Shown here in pieces: positions 48,520-61,499 of a stretch of 64,000 nucleotides of DNA. Below the pieces are notes generated by a model, which had not been told where the DNA came from, made no database searches, and saw only the letters and a program-made list of their open reading frames with translations. The translations under genes were made by a program, and so were the position numbers. Origin of the DNA: Pleurodeles waltl (lineage: Eukaryota; Chordata; Amphibia; Caudata; Salamandridae); NCBI RefSeq assembly GCF_031143425.1, contig NW_027150000.1:62001-126000 (forward strand). Reading direction: 5' to 3'. How positions within the stretch are numbered: position 1 is the first letter of the stretch; each line of letters begins with the position of its first letter.

Positions 48520-50837
48520 ATGGCCACAGTCAGCAGAGTGTTGCAGGCCTTTAAGGTTTTGCGGGAAGAAGGAAGTAGGACTTGCTTCAGGAGGGTGTGG
48601 TCGAGCAGGCAAGGGTGGGATTAAAACTCCCTAAAAAGGCATCTTCTGAGGAAGTGGCTGTAGCAGTTTTTACCTGTATCTCACCAGGACAAAAACCAAA
48701 GAAATGTGAACAAAAGTGCACAACCAGGAGTCAGAAGCATTGATTACCTTCATTAGTTTCTGTCAGGGATGGTGTTGCTGAGCCCATGTTGCCACCTGTA
48801 TTCAGGAGCAGGTCATCAGTTGTGAGGGGAGGCACAAGGCTGATGCACAGATCGGGCACATTGATGAGGGAGCACTTCGGGAGTGGGGTAAAAGTCTTGC
48901 TGTGGAGGTTGAAGGGGCACATGATCCCCGGCAGGGGGATTATTGTGTTGACGCGCTCACAACTGTGGTAGGTGCACTTAAGGATGGGGACGCTGGGAGT
49001 TTTGTGGCAGCTGGTGATGTGTCGGCAACTGATTGGAAGCTGCAAAGCATGTTAGTGGAAAAACACTGTGGAGCACCTGCCATGATGGCGGCGCCCACTG
49101 CGTTTACTGATCCTATTGTTATAACTGAATCAGATGAAGAGGTGGGCATAGGTAAAGCAGGGGAGGTGGTCCAGGGTGAATGTTTGGGCAATGGGCATGC
49201 ATTTGATTCTGGGGAAAAGCCTATCACTACTCAACATTTGTTCCTCAGTTGGGTCAGCCCCATGATAAATAAAGTGCGGAGATGGGCAGTGGACAATGAG
49301 GCCCTTCATGAGTAAACTGGTCATGTAGGGGAAATAGATATGGGAGTTAGTGTGGGTGATATGGGAGGAATCTAGGAGTCGGAGGTCAAGGATGTATCTT
49401 CTTTGGAGGGTGGAGGTATTATGGGTCAGGCAGAGGACAGTAAACTGTTTTTCAGTCCAGGATGGCTTTTAGTAAGCCAGGGTGTGTCCTCTGGGCTGGG
49501 TGGCTTGAAGGAGAATGTCCAGCTGCGACGCAGTGCCTCAGGCGCCAGTAATGTACAGATGCCGGTGGAGGTCAGAGCACCTCTGGGTGCCTGGCTAAAG
49601 TGAGAGCAGGTTCCAGAGAGACTTGCTCGACATAGTAGGAGCCCACTGATGCTTCGGTCGAGCCAGCTGGTGATGCGGACGACGGGGTGCAGCCAAGCAC
49701 TAGCTGGGACGCTGCTGGCTTTGTGGGTATAACAGGGTGGGAGGACGAATTGTTAGATTATGATGAGAAGGGTTATTTGGAGGAAGGTGAAATAGTGGAA
49801 GAGGAAGCTGGTGCTCTGTTAGTGACGACAGAGTCTCAGGGTGGGTGGACAGTTAACAGCAGTAGGAGGGTTGGTGTTTTTCAGAAGGTGGCCCAGAAGT
49901 CGGACCAGTGTGACACAGGGGAGTGAAGGTTACCAGGAAGAGTCAAGAGTAGCATCCATTGGTCCCTTGAGGTAAGCAGAGAGTGGTTTGGGGAATTCCT
50001 AATTTGGTGGACACGCCCAAAGTGGATAGAGTTGTGTCTGTGGGAAACAGTCCGGTTAAAGCACCAACAAGGGATAAGTTTGGGAAAGGAGGTAAGGATA
50101 TGGTGATACAAACGACTGCAGAAGAAAAAGAAGTTTAAAAACCCAGTGCTGCACATGAAGATGGCAAGACAAGTGGGGAATTGGTGTCAACCACAGGAAG
50201 TGATAAGGCAGGTAAAGCTGATGGCAGTGTTTCAGGGGTAGTATCTAGATTAAGAGATTGCCTTATATGAGGGTGTTGATGCCTTTGGGGGCGCATCTCA
50301 CCTAGCATATGAAGAATAAGATCTGTAAAGGGGAATTTGTTGACATTTTCAAGCTGTTGCAAAGGTGTCTATAACTGTAGAGAATTGAACTTCCACTTTC
50401 CTAATCTTTTTGAGTGTGTATTGTGAACGACATCCTGACTTTTTGTTACCCTTTTCAAATATATGGATGTGGCATGGAGAGCGCAGATGGACTATCTCGG
50501 TTGTGGTTGGTGGTTTTGGTATGACTAGGAATTTCATGCCAGATTAGCAGTTAATCCAAGCAAAGGAGTGAGGGGATATATAATGAGCTCTGGATGCAAT
50601 AGCTTTGCAAGGCTAAGAATGTCCCAGTGATCAACACTGCTAATGGTTTGCTATTGCAATACAAGCCGTTTCAGGGGCACATCACCGAATTTGGGATGGG
50701 AGTTTCAGGACGGGGATAATTTCCCTAAGGTGGGTCTTGCTGGTCCTTCAGTAGAGATGCATGTACACGCCTCTAATGTAAATTTAGGCATGCCTCCTCC
50801 AACTGTGGGGGAAGCATCCATTGGTCCAGTGTTTTAG
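48520..50837 (+). pseudogene. DIRS gag remnant, U10
   Basis: CGA has become TGA at 48779-48781, closing the frame that is open from the same GTG in the other eleven units. The frame reopens and runs to 49315. Private Ser-to-Tyr near 50653 and 'caatagctttg' near 50600. Confidence 0.62.
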
Positions 50838-50952
50838 GGGGGCACAGTGTGAATGGTGGGGAAACACTGGTGGGGATACTGGGCAAGAGGTCAGATACAA
50901 CAGGTTTTAGAAAAAGGGACCTACTCCTATTAAGTTTCAGATCTTAAGTTAC

Positions 50953-52103
50953 TGGTTGAAGTTCTATCCAAAGCAGGAGGGAGCTAAGAGTCTCTATTAC
51001 GGTTTTTTGATAGGTTTTCATTTGTGTTATAAAGGGCCCAGAGTTTGATAAGGAACTTACTCAGGGGAGGCTTGTTGGGCCTTTTAGCTTTTGGCCTGTG
51101 CCGGACTTGACCATTCCCCTTTGGGCGTGGTCCTTAAGACATAGCAGGGTGAATTTTGATTGATTCATCACTTGTCTTGGCCCATAGGAAAATCTGTAAA
51201 TTACTTTATAGCCCAAGAAGATTCTGTGATGCATTGTGCCTCAGTTGATGAGACCATTGCCTTGGCTCAGTCCTGTGGAGTAGAAGCGGAAATGTTGAAA
51301 TCTGATATTCAATCTGCCTTTAGGCACTTGCCATGACATCTGAAGGGTTTTTCTTTGTTGGGACTGCAATTTGATAGTTCTACTTACATAGATAGGATAT
51401 TGCAGATAGGTTGCTCGGAATCATGTTCATTGTTTGAGACTTTCAGCTCTTTTTTACATTGGTTTTTCCAATTCCGGAGTGGGGTGTGTCACATCAGATA
51501 CTACACGGCTGATTTTTTCTTGGTGGCAAGTGGTGGGTCAAGTGCAATGTTGAAGAGCTGTGTGTTTTTCAAGGCATCCATGGTGGAGCTGGGTGGTCCT
51601 TTAGCTCCAGAGAAGACGGAGGGTCCCAGCACATGCATTCATTTCTTAAGAATCGAGTTGGATTCACAGAAGATGGAGGTAAGTTTACCTGGGGACAAAG
51701 TCCAAAAGTTAATCTTATTGTTGGAGAAGGCTGTGGCTAAGTCCAAGTTGGAGTTGAGACAGGTTCAATGTCTTTTAGGTCATTTGAACTTTGCTTGTTG
51801 TGCAGTGTGGGCTAGATGTGCTTTTTGCATGCAGCTTGGTTTCACAGTGAAGGGCACTGTTTTGCCACGCCACAAGGTAAGATTACGAGGTAGCATTCAG
51901 GTGGACTTCAGGATGTGGATAACCTTTCTTAAGTATTTCAATGGTGTGACTATGTGGAGGGATGACGAGGATTGGTTGTGGCATATGCAGGTTTTTTTGG
52001 GTACTTCAGCAGCGCATGGTTTGGGATTTTTTTGGGATAGCCACTAGGTGGCAGAGTATGGGCCAGACATGGAAGTCAGCCAGACATAGGCTCTTATTAC
52101 AAC
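50953..52103 (+). pseudogene. DIRS RT/RNase H remnant, U10
   Basis: Open from 51355 to 52047 with the GLGFFWDSH end and two-base loss shared with U6. Private 'cttaagacatagc' near 51137. Confidence 0.87.
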
Positions 52104-52261
52104 ATTGGTGGTAAAAGGCGCTTACAGCCGTGCAGAAGACCGCCAACATACCGCCGCGGCTGCGGAATTCCGCCACAGCTATTATGACCCACATCTCGGA
52201 ATCCGACAAAATTCAGACACCGACAGAAGTCCGCCACACCAAAGGTCAGTGATAAACTGCT

Positions 52262-53129
52262 GTAGTTAAATGATTCAAGGAAGCCCTCAAGAGTGTCATT
52301 CAGTGAGTGTCCATGGAGGGAATTGATCTAAACCAAGCCATGTGCCAGGCCCTCCGGGTTCATCAATCAACTCCTCATCCCACAACTGGTGAGAGTGTAG
52401 CCACATTACTATTTGGGAGAGCCATCAGAGCAACTCTGCCTCAATAGACCTCGGATCTATCAATTGATGCTACCAGATCCAAGACAAGGACGTGGCTTGG
52501 AAAAAGAAAAATTACAACATATGCAGATCAGCGATACCATGCCCAGGAGCGTTTTTGGCAAAGGAGCCTGGGTATTGGTTAAGTAAAAATGCAAATGGAA
52601 AATGGAAACTCCTTTTACTGCTGATGCATTGCAGGCTGTGGGAATGTAAATGACATATGGTGACAGTCCATTGTCATTGACAATCCATCACTTAGGGACA
52701 CATCACATTCTAAACACTTACTGTGATTCTTTTCGAGTCCTGAAACCGCTCGGAGGCGACCCCACCAGCAGACCCAGTTCAAGTGCCTGACCCTATGTCG
52801 CCGTTGCCCAAAACAAAGTGAACCTTGGTCATCTCGGATCACCCTAGCCAGCAGACAAATGAGAGCACCTCACCAACTAATTGAGGAAATATGATTTTGG
52901 TGATGGCTGCCACATTTTTATTTAACAATGGGGAAGATGTACCATATTGATGTTATACGCACTAGAATTCTTGTGGTTCTGGGCGGACTCTGAACAGAAA
53001 GTATGTAATGTGGGGGAGGTGTTAGGGTGTGGTTATGGGAAAGTATGATGTAATGAGCAGTTAGTGAGGTTATGTTGAAGAATAAAGTAATAATTGACCG
53101 CAGCTCCTGTGTGGCGTAATTCATCTGCA
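52262..53129 (+). mobile_element. Ty3/gypsy integrase C-terminus and LTR, U10-U11
   Basis: Private 'caagagtgtcattc' in the helix segment, and 'aacaaagtg' with 'cttggtcatc' in the tail. LTR-like block 52948-53129, preceded by the private 'gaaatatgatttt'. Confidence 0.74.
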
Positions 53130-53790
53130 TGCTCCCGGGCTAGGGAATATGCTATAGTTGAAAAGTCAATTCTGAGGTCAGTGATTTCTCTACTGGCAAC
53201 AATTCAGGTTTGATCACGCATATAGTGAATAAAAAGATTTTTTAACGTGTTTTAAGCCTGATGAAAGATATAGCTTTGAGGAAAAAAATCGATGCGGGCC
53301 CCTGCACCACCATCAGTAAATATTAAAAAAACAACACTCGCTACCTCCAGCTAAAAATGGAGAGCAGTTTCAAAGCTACATGGAAAAAAGTAGTAACCCA
53401 TAACAGCCACACGAAAAAAACCAGGAAATGCTAAGGGAGGCAATTGACTAGTTGAGATAGAAATTATACTCATAGACATAGAAATCAGCCTGGAAAAGTG
53501 GTGACTTCTTGGGGTAATATAGGATAAACCTCAGAGAATGGGGGCTTGAAGGAAGATGGACTTGTCCGGTCTTCCCCCAGGCTAATCTGGTGTGGTGGTG
53601 CCTTCCACGGTGCTCCAGGATTGCCAGGGTTTTTTAAGAGGGCAGAGGGTGTGGGCAGCCTCTTTGGCTGTTGTCACACCCAGGTACAGAGCATGGTTAG
53701 TTTCTATCATTGCAGATAGTGTAGGCAAGTCAGTGTAATTTTTAGTATTGTTGGCGGCATCAGTGGTACTTGTAGTCCTTAACCTTAATA

Positions 53791-56108
53791 ATGGCCACAG
53801 TCAGCAGAGTGTTGCAGGCCTTTAAGGTTTTGCGGGAAGAAGGAAGTAGGACCTGCTTCAGGAGGGTGTGGTCGAGCAGGCAAGGGTGGGATTAAAACTC
53901 CCTAAAAAGGCATCTTCTGAGGAAGTGGCTGTAGCAGTTTTTACCTGTATCTCACCAGGACAAAAACCAAAGAAATGTGAACAAAAGTGCACAACCAGGA
54001 GTCAGAAGCATTGATTACCTTCATTAGTTTCTGTCAGGGATGGTGTTGCCGAGCCCATGTTGCCACCTGTATTCAGGAGCAGGTCATCAGTTGTGAGGGG
54101 AGGCACAAGGCTGATGCACAGATCGGGCACATTGATGAGGGAGCACTTCGGGAGTGGGGTAAAAGTCTTGCTGTGGAGGTTGAAGGGGCACATGATCCCC
54201 GGCAGGGGGTTTATTGTGTTGACGCGCTCACAACTGTGGTAGGTGCACTTAAGGATGGGGACGCTGGGAGTTTTGTGGCAGCTGGTGATGTGTCGGCAAC
54301 TGATTGGAAGCTGCAAAGCATGTTAGTGGAAAAACACTGTGGAGCACCTGCCATGATGGCGGCTCCCACTGCGTTTACTGATCCTATTGTTATAACTGAA
54401 TCAGATGAAGAGGTAGGCATAGGTAAAGCAGGGGAGGTGGTCCAGGGTGAATGTTTGGGCAATGGGCATGCATTTGATTCTGGGGAAAAGCCTATCACTA
54501 CTCAACATTTGTTCCTCAGTTGGGTCAGCCCCATGATAAATAAAGTGCGGAGATGGGCAGTGGACAATGAGGCCCTTCATGAGTAAACTGGTCATGTAGG
54601 GGAAATAGATATGGGAGTTAGTGTGGGTGATATGGGAGGAATCTAGGAGTCGGAGGTCAAGGATCTATCTTCTTTGGAGGGTGGAGGTATTATGGGTCAG
54701 GCAGAGGACAGTAAACTGTTTTTCAGTCAAGGATGGCTTTTAGTAAGCCAGGGTGTGTCCTCTGGGCTGGGTGGCTTGGAGGAGAATGTCCAGCTGCGAC
54801 GCAGTGCCTCAGGCGCCAGTAATGTACAGATGCCGGTGGAGGTCAGAGCACCTCTGGGTGCCTGGCTAAAGTGAGAGCAGGTTCCAGAGAGACTTGCTCG
54901 ACATAGTAGGAGCCCACTGATGCTTCGGTCGAGCCAGCTGGTGATGCGGACGACGGGGTGCAGCCAAGCACTAGCTGGGACGCTGCTGGCTTTGTGGGTA
55001 TAACAGGGTGGGAGGACGAATTGTTAGATTATGATGAGAAGGGTTATTTGGAGGAAGGTGAAATAGTGGAAGAGGAAGCTGGTGCTCTGTTAGTGACGAC
55101 AGAGTCTCAGGGTGGGTGGACAGTTAACAGCAGTAGGAGGGTTGGTGTTTTTCAGAAGGTGGCCCAGAAGTCGCACCAGTGTGACACAGGGGAGTGAAGG
55201 TTACCAGGAAGAGTCAAGAGTAGCATCCATTGGTCCCTTGAGGTAAGCAGAGAGTGGTTTGGGGAATTCCTAATTTGGTGGACACGCCCAAAGTGGATAG
55301 AGTTGTGTCTGTGGGAAACAGTCCGGTTAAAGCACCAACAAGGGATAAGTTTGGGAAAGGAGGTAAGGATATGGTGATACAAACGACTGCAGAAGAAAAA
55401 GAAGTTTAAAAACCCAGTGCTGCACATGAAGATGGCAAGACAAGTGGGGAATTGGTGTCAACCACAGGAAGTGATAAGGCAGGTAAAGCTGATGGCAGTG
55501 TTTCAGGGGTAGTATCTAGATTAAGAGATTGCCTTATATGAGGGTGTTGATGCCTTTGGGGGCGCATCTCACCTAGCACATGAAGAATAAGATCTGTAAA
55601 GGGGAATTTGTTTACATTTTCAAGCTGTTGCAAAGGTGTCTATAACTGTAGAGAATTGAACTTCCACTTTCCTAATCTTTTTGAGTGTGTATTGTGAACG
55701 ACATCCTGACTTTTTGTTGCCCTTTTCAAATATATGAATGTGGCATGGAGAGCGCAGATGGACTATCTCGGTTGTGGTTGGTGGTTTTGGTATGACTAGG
55801 AATTTCATGCCAGATTAGCAGTTAATCCAAGCAAAGGAGTGAGGGGATATATAATGAGCTCTGGATGCAATGGCTTTGCAAGGCTAAGAATGTCCCAGTG
55901 ATCAACACTGCTAATGGTTTGCTCTTGCAATACAAGCCGTTTCAGGGGCACATCACCGAATATGGGATGGGAGTTTCAGGACGGGGATAATTTCCCTGAG
56001 GTGGGTCTTGCTGGTCCTTCAGTAGAGATGCATGTACACGCCTCTAATGTAAATTTAGGCATGCCTCCTCCAACTGTGGGGGAAGCATCCATTGGTCCAG
56101 TGTTTTAG
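53791..56108 (+). pseudogene. DIRS gag remnant, U11
   Basis: The open stretch 53987-54586 has a private Asp-to-Val change. Further private changes are Pro-to-Gln near 54728, Asp-to-His near 55174 and Lys-to-Glu near 55998. This copy has more private changes than its neighbours. Confidence 0.62.
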
Positions 56109-56223
56109 GGGGGCACAGTGTGAATGGTGGGGAAACACTGGTGGGGATACTGGGCAAGAGGTCAGATGCAACAGGTTTTAGAAAAAGGGACCTACTCCTA
56201 TTAAGTTTCAGATCTTAAGTTAC

Positions 56224-57376
56224 TGGTTGAAGTTCTATCCAAAGCAGGAGGGAGCTAAGAGTCTCTATTACGGTTTTTTGATAGGTTTTCATTTGTGTTA
56301 TAAAGGGCCCAGAGTTTGATAAGGAACTTACTCAGGGGAGGCTTGTTGGGCCTTTTAGCTTTTGGCCTGTGCCGGACTTGACCATTCCCCTTTGGGCGTG
56401 GTCCTTAAGAAATAGCAGGGTGAATTTAGATTGATTCATCACTTGTCTTGGCCCATAGGAAAATCTATAAATTACTTTATAGCCCAAGAAGATTCTGTGA
56501 TGCATTGTGCCTCAGTTGATGAGACCATTGCCTTGGCTCAGTCCTGTGGAGTAGAAGCGGAAATGTTGAAATCTGATATTCAATCTGCCTTTAGGCACTT
56601 GCCATGACATCTGAAGGGTTTTTCTTTGTTGGGACTGCAATTTGATAGTTCTACTTACATAGATAGGATATTGCAGATAGGTTGCTCGGAATCATGTTCA
56701 TTGTTTGAGACTTTCAGCTCTATTTTACATTGGTTTTTCCAATTCCGGAGTGGGGTGTGTCACATCAGATACTACACAGCTGATTCTTTCTTGGTGGCAA
56801 GTGGTGGGTCAAGTGCAATGTTGAAGAGCTGTGTGTTTTTCAAGGCATCCATGGTGGAGCTGGGTGGTCCTTTAGCTCCAGAGAAGACGGAGGGTCCCAG
56901 CACTTGCATTCATTTCTTAAGAATCAAGTTGGATTCACAGAAGATGGAGGTAAGTTTACCTGGGGACAAAGTCCAAAAGTTAATCTTATTGTTGGAGAAG
57001 GCTGTGGCTAAGTCCAAGTTGGAGTTGAGACAGGTTCAATGTCTTTTAGGTCATTTGAACTTTGCTTGTTGTGCAGTGTGGGCTAGATGTGCTTTTTGCA
57101 TGCAGCTTGGTTTCACAGTGAAGGGCACTGTTTTGCCACGCCACAAGGTAAGATTATGAGGTAGCATTCAGGTGGACTTCAGGATGTGGATAACCTTTCT
57201 TAAGTATTTCAATGGTGTGACTATGTGGAGGGATGACGAGGATTGGTTGTGGCATATGCAGGTTTTTTTGGGTACTTCAGCAGCGCATGGTTTTGGTGTT
57301 TTTTGGGATAGCCACTAGGTGGCAGAGTATGGACCAGAGACATGGAAGTCAGCCAGACATAGGCTCTCATTACAAC
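56224..57376 (+). pseudogene. DIRS RT/RNase H remnant, U11
   Basis: The piece 56626-57159 ends at TGA (57157-57159). Private changes are Phe-to-Ile near 56721, Phe-to-Ser right after YTAD near 56785, and Glu-to-Lys near 56925. Confidence 0.87.
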
Positions 57377-57534
57377 ATTGGCGGTAAAAGGCGCTTACCG
57401 CCGTGCAGAAGACCGCCAACACACCGCCGCGGCTGCGGAATTCCGCCACAGCTATTATGACCCACATCTCGGAATCCGACAAAATTCAGACACCCACAGA
57501 AGTCGGCCACACCAAAGGTCAGTGATAAACTGCT

Positions 57535-58402
57535 GTAGTTAAATGATTCAAGGGAGCCCTCAAGAGGGTCATTCAGCGAGTGTCCATGGAGGGAATTGAT
57601 CTAAACCAAGCCATGTGCCAGGCCCTCCGGGTTCATCAATCAACTCCTCATCCCACAACTGGTGAGAGTGTAGCCACATTACTATTTGGGAGAGCCATCA
57701 GAGCAACTCTGCCTCAATAGACCTCGGATCTATCAATTGATGCTACCAGATCCAAGACAAGGACGTGGCTTGGAAAAAGAAAAATTACAACATATGCAGA
57801 TCAGCGATACCATGCCCAGGAGCGTTTTTGGCAAAGGAGCCTGGGTATTGGTTAAGTAAAAATGCAAATGGAAAATGGTCACTCCTTTTACTGCTGATGC
57901 ATTGCAGGCTGTGGGAATGTAAATGACATATGGTGACAGTCCATTGTCATTGACAATCCATCACTTAGGGACACATCACATTCTAAACACTTACTGTGAT
58001 TCTTTTCGAGTCCTGAAACCGCTCAGAGGTGACCCCACCAGCAGACCCAGTTCAAGTGCCTGACCCTATGTCGCCGTTGCCCAAAACATAGTGAACCTTG
58101 ATCATCTCGGATCACCCTAGCCAGCAGACAAATGAGAGCACCTCACCAACTAATTGAGGAAATTTGATTTTGGTGATGGCTGCCACATTTTTATTTAACA
58201 ATGGGGAAGATGTACCATATTGATGTTATACGCACTAGAATTCTTGTGGTTCTGGGCGGACTCTGAACAGAAAGTATGTAATGTGGGGGAGGTGTTAGGG
58301 TGTGGTTATGGGAAAGTATGATGTAATGAGCAGTTAGTGAGGTTATGTTGAAGAATAAAGTAATAATTGACCGCAGCTCCTGTGTGGCGTAATTCATCTG
58401 CA
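57535..58402 (+). mobile_element. Ty3/gypsy integrase C-terminus and LTR, U11-U12
   Basis: Private 'aaatggtcactcc' in the tail. Ends with 'ctcagaggtgacc', unlike the U7 copy in the same higher-order slot. LTR-like block 58221-58402. Confidence 0.74.
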
Positions 58403-59066
58403 TGCTCCCGGGCTAGGGAATATGCTATAGTTGAAAAGTCAATTCTGAGGTCAGTGATTTCTCTACTGGCAACAATTCAGGTTTGATCACGCATATAGTG
58501 AATAAAAAGATTTTTAAACGTGTTTTAAGTCTGATGAAAGATATAGCTTTGAGGAAAAAAAATCGATGCGGGCCCCTGCACCACCATCAGTAAATATTAA
58601 AAAAACAACACTCGCTACCTCCAGCTAAAAATGGAAAGCAGTTTCAAAGCTACATGGAAAAAAGTAGTAACCCATAACAGCCACACGAAAAAAAAAACAG
58701 GAAATGCTAAGGGAGGCAATTGACTAGTTGAGATAGAAATTATACTCATAGACATAGAAATCAGCCTGGAAAAGTGGTGACTTCTTGGGGTAATATAGGA
58801 TAAACCTCAGAGAATGGGGGCTTGAAGGAAGATGGACTTGTCTGGTCTTCCCCCAGGCTAATCTGGTGTGGTGGTGCCTTCCACGGTGCTCCAGGATTGC
58901 CAGGGTTTTTTAAGAGGGCAGAGGGTGTGGGCAGCCTCTTTGGCTGTTGTCACACCCAGGTACAGAGCATGGTTAGTTTCTATCATTGCAGATAGTGTAG
59001 GCAAGTCAGTGTAATTTTTAGTATTGTTGGCGGCATCAGTGGTACTTGTAGTCCTTAACCTTAATA

Positions 59067-61384
59067 ATGGCCACAGTCAGCAGAGTGTTGCAGGCCTTTA
59101 AGGTTTTGCGGGAAGAAGGAAGTAGGACTTGCTTCAGGAGGGTGTGGTCGAGCAGGCAAGGGTGGGATTAAAACTCCCTAAAAAGGCATCTTCTGAGGAA
59201 GTGGCTGTAGCAGTTTTTACCTGTATCTCACCAGGACAAAAACCAAAGAAATGTGAACAAAAGTGCACAACCAGGAGTCAGAAGCATTGATTACCTTCAT
59301 TAGTTTCTGTCAGGGATGGTGTTGCCGAGCCCATGTTGCCACCTGTATTCAGGAGCAGGTCATCAGTTGTGAGGGGAGGCACAAGGCTGATGCACAGATC
59401 GGGCACATTGATGAGGGAGCACTTCGGGAGTGGGGTAAAAGTCTTGCTGTGGAGGTTGAAGGGGCACATGATCCCCGGCAGGGGGATTATTGTGTTGACG
59501 CGCTCACAACTGTGGTAGGTGCACTTAAGGATGGGGACGCTGGGAGTTTTGTGGCAGCTGGTGATGTGTCGGCAACTGATTGGAAGCTGCAAAGCATGTT
59601 AGTGGAAAAACACTGTGGAGCACCTGCCATGATGGCGGCGCCCACTGCGTTTACTGATCCTATTGTTATAACTGAATCAGATGAAGAGGTGGGCATAGGT
59701 AAAGCAGGGGAGGTGGTCCAGGGTGAATGTTTGGGCAATGGGCATGCATTTGATTCTGGGGAAAAGCCTATCACTACTCAACATTTGTTCCTCAGTTGGG
59801 TCAGCCCCATGATAAATAAAGTGCGGAGATGGGCAGTGGACAATGAGGCCCTTCATGAGTAAACTGGTCATGTAGGGGAAATAGATATGGGAGTTAGTGT
59901 GGGTGATATGGGAGGAATCTAGGAGTCGGAGGTCAAGGATGTATCTTCTTTGGAGGGTGGAGGTATTATGGGTCAGGCAGAGGACAGTAAACTGTTTTTC
60001 AGTCCAGGATGGCTTTTAGTAAGCCAGGGTGTGTCCTCTGGGCTGGGTGGCTTGAAGGAGAATGTCCAGCTGCGACGCAGTGCCTCAGGCGCCAGTAATG
60101 TACAGATGCCGGTGGAGGTCAGAGCACCTCTGGGTGCCTGGCTAAAGTGAGAGCAGGTTCCAGAGAGACTTGGTCGACATAGTAGGAGCCCACTGATGCT
60201 TCGGTCGAGCCAGCTGGTGATGCGGACGACGGGGTGCAGCCAAGCACTAGCTGGGACGCTGCTGGCTTTGTGGGTATAACAGGGTGGGAGGACGAATTGT
60301 TAGATTATGATGAGAAGGGTTATTTGGAGGAAGGTGAAATAGTGGAAGAGGAAGCTGGTGCTCTGTTAGTGACGACAGAGTCTCAGGGTGGGTGGACAGT
60401 TAACAGCAGTAGGAGGGTTGGTGTTTTTCAGAAGGTGGCCCAGAAGTCGGACCAGTGTGACACAGGGGAGTGAAGGTTACCAGGAAGAGTCAAGAGTAGC
60501 ATCCATTGGTCCCTTGAGGTAAGCAGAGAGTGGTTTGGGGAATTCCTAATTTGGTGGACACGCCCAAAGTGGATAGAGTTGTGTCTGTGGGAAACAGTCC
60601 GGTTAAAGCACCAACAAGGGATAAGTTTGGGAAAGGAGGTAAGGATATGGTGATACAAACGACTGCAGAAGAAAAAGAAGTTTAAAAACCCAGTGCTGCA
60701 CATGAAGATGGCAAGACAAGTGGGGAATTGGTGTCAACCACAGGAAGTGATAAGGCAGGTAAAGCTGATGGCAGTGTTTCAGGGGTAGTATCTAGATTAA
60801 GAGATTGCCTTATATGAGGGTGTTGATGCCTTTGGGGGCGCATCTCACCTAGCACATGAAGAATAAGATCTGTAAAGGGGAATTTGTTGACATTTTCAAG
60901 CTGTTGCAAAGGTGTCTATAACTGTAGAGAATTGAACTTCCACTTTCCTAATCTTTTTGAGTGTGTATTGTGAACGACATCCTGACTTTTTGTTGCCCTT
61001 TTCAAATATATGAATGTGGCATGGAGAGCGCAGATGGACTATCTCGGTTGTGGTTGGTGGTTTTGGTATGACTAGGAATTTCATGCCAGATTAGCAGTTA
61101 ATCCAAGCAAAGGAGTGAGGGGATATATAATGAGCTCTGGATGCAATGGCTTTGCAAGGCTAAGAATGTCCCAGTGATCAACACTGCTAATGGTTTGCTC
61201 TTGCAATACAAGCCGTTTCAGGGGCACATCACCGAATATGGGATGGGAGTTTCAGGACGGGGATAATTTCCCTAAGGTGGGTCTTGCTGGTCCTTCAGTA
61301 GAGATGCATGTACACGCCTCTAATGTAAATTTAGGCATGCCTCCTCCAACTGTGGGGGAAGCATCCATTGGTCCAGTGTTTTAG
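59067..61384 (+). pseudogene. DIRS gag remnant, U12
   Basis: Open stretches at 59263-59862 and 60234-60473 with no amino-acid change from the commonest reading that I noticed. 'cttggtcgac' near 60170 is shared with U6. Confidence 0.62.
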
Positions 61385-61499
61385 GGGGGCACAGTGTGAA
61401 TGGTGGGGAAACACTGGTGGGGATACTGGGCAAGAGGTCAGATGCAACAGGTTTTAGAAAAAGGGACCTACTCCTATTAAGTTTCAGATCTTAAGTTAC

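Larger units (their letters stand above)
47485..52758 (+). repeat. Repeat unit U10 (slot 3, partner of U6)
   Basis: Spacer 47856-48519 and CpG-rich module 52104-52261. It matches U6, including the damaged hairpin and the LGFF ending. It is the only unit with an in-frame TGA at 48779 (CGA to TGA) that breaks the otherwise constant 199-codon frame. Confidence 0.95.
36929..58031 (+). repeat. Higher-order repeat block 2 (U8-U11), 21,103 bp
   Basis: This is the second copy of the four-unit block. U8 matches U4, U9 matches U5 and U10 matches U6 at nearly all private variants. U11 occupies the U7 slot and shares its RT stop, but it differs from U7 in the LTR, gag and 3' end. That slot looks partly overwritten by another unit type or diverged. 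Confidence 0.8.
52759..58031 (+). repeat. Repeat unit U11 (slot 4, diverged from U7)
   Basis: Spacer 53130-53790 and CpG-rich module 57377-57534. It shares the RT stop at 57157-57159 with U3 and U7 but ends with 'ctcagaggtgacc', as U2, U5, U9 and U12 do. It has many private changes, such as 'gaaatatgatttt' and 'ttttttaacgtg', and the shortest spacer A-run (7). Confidence 0.95.
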
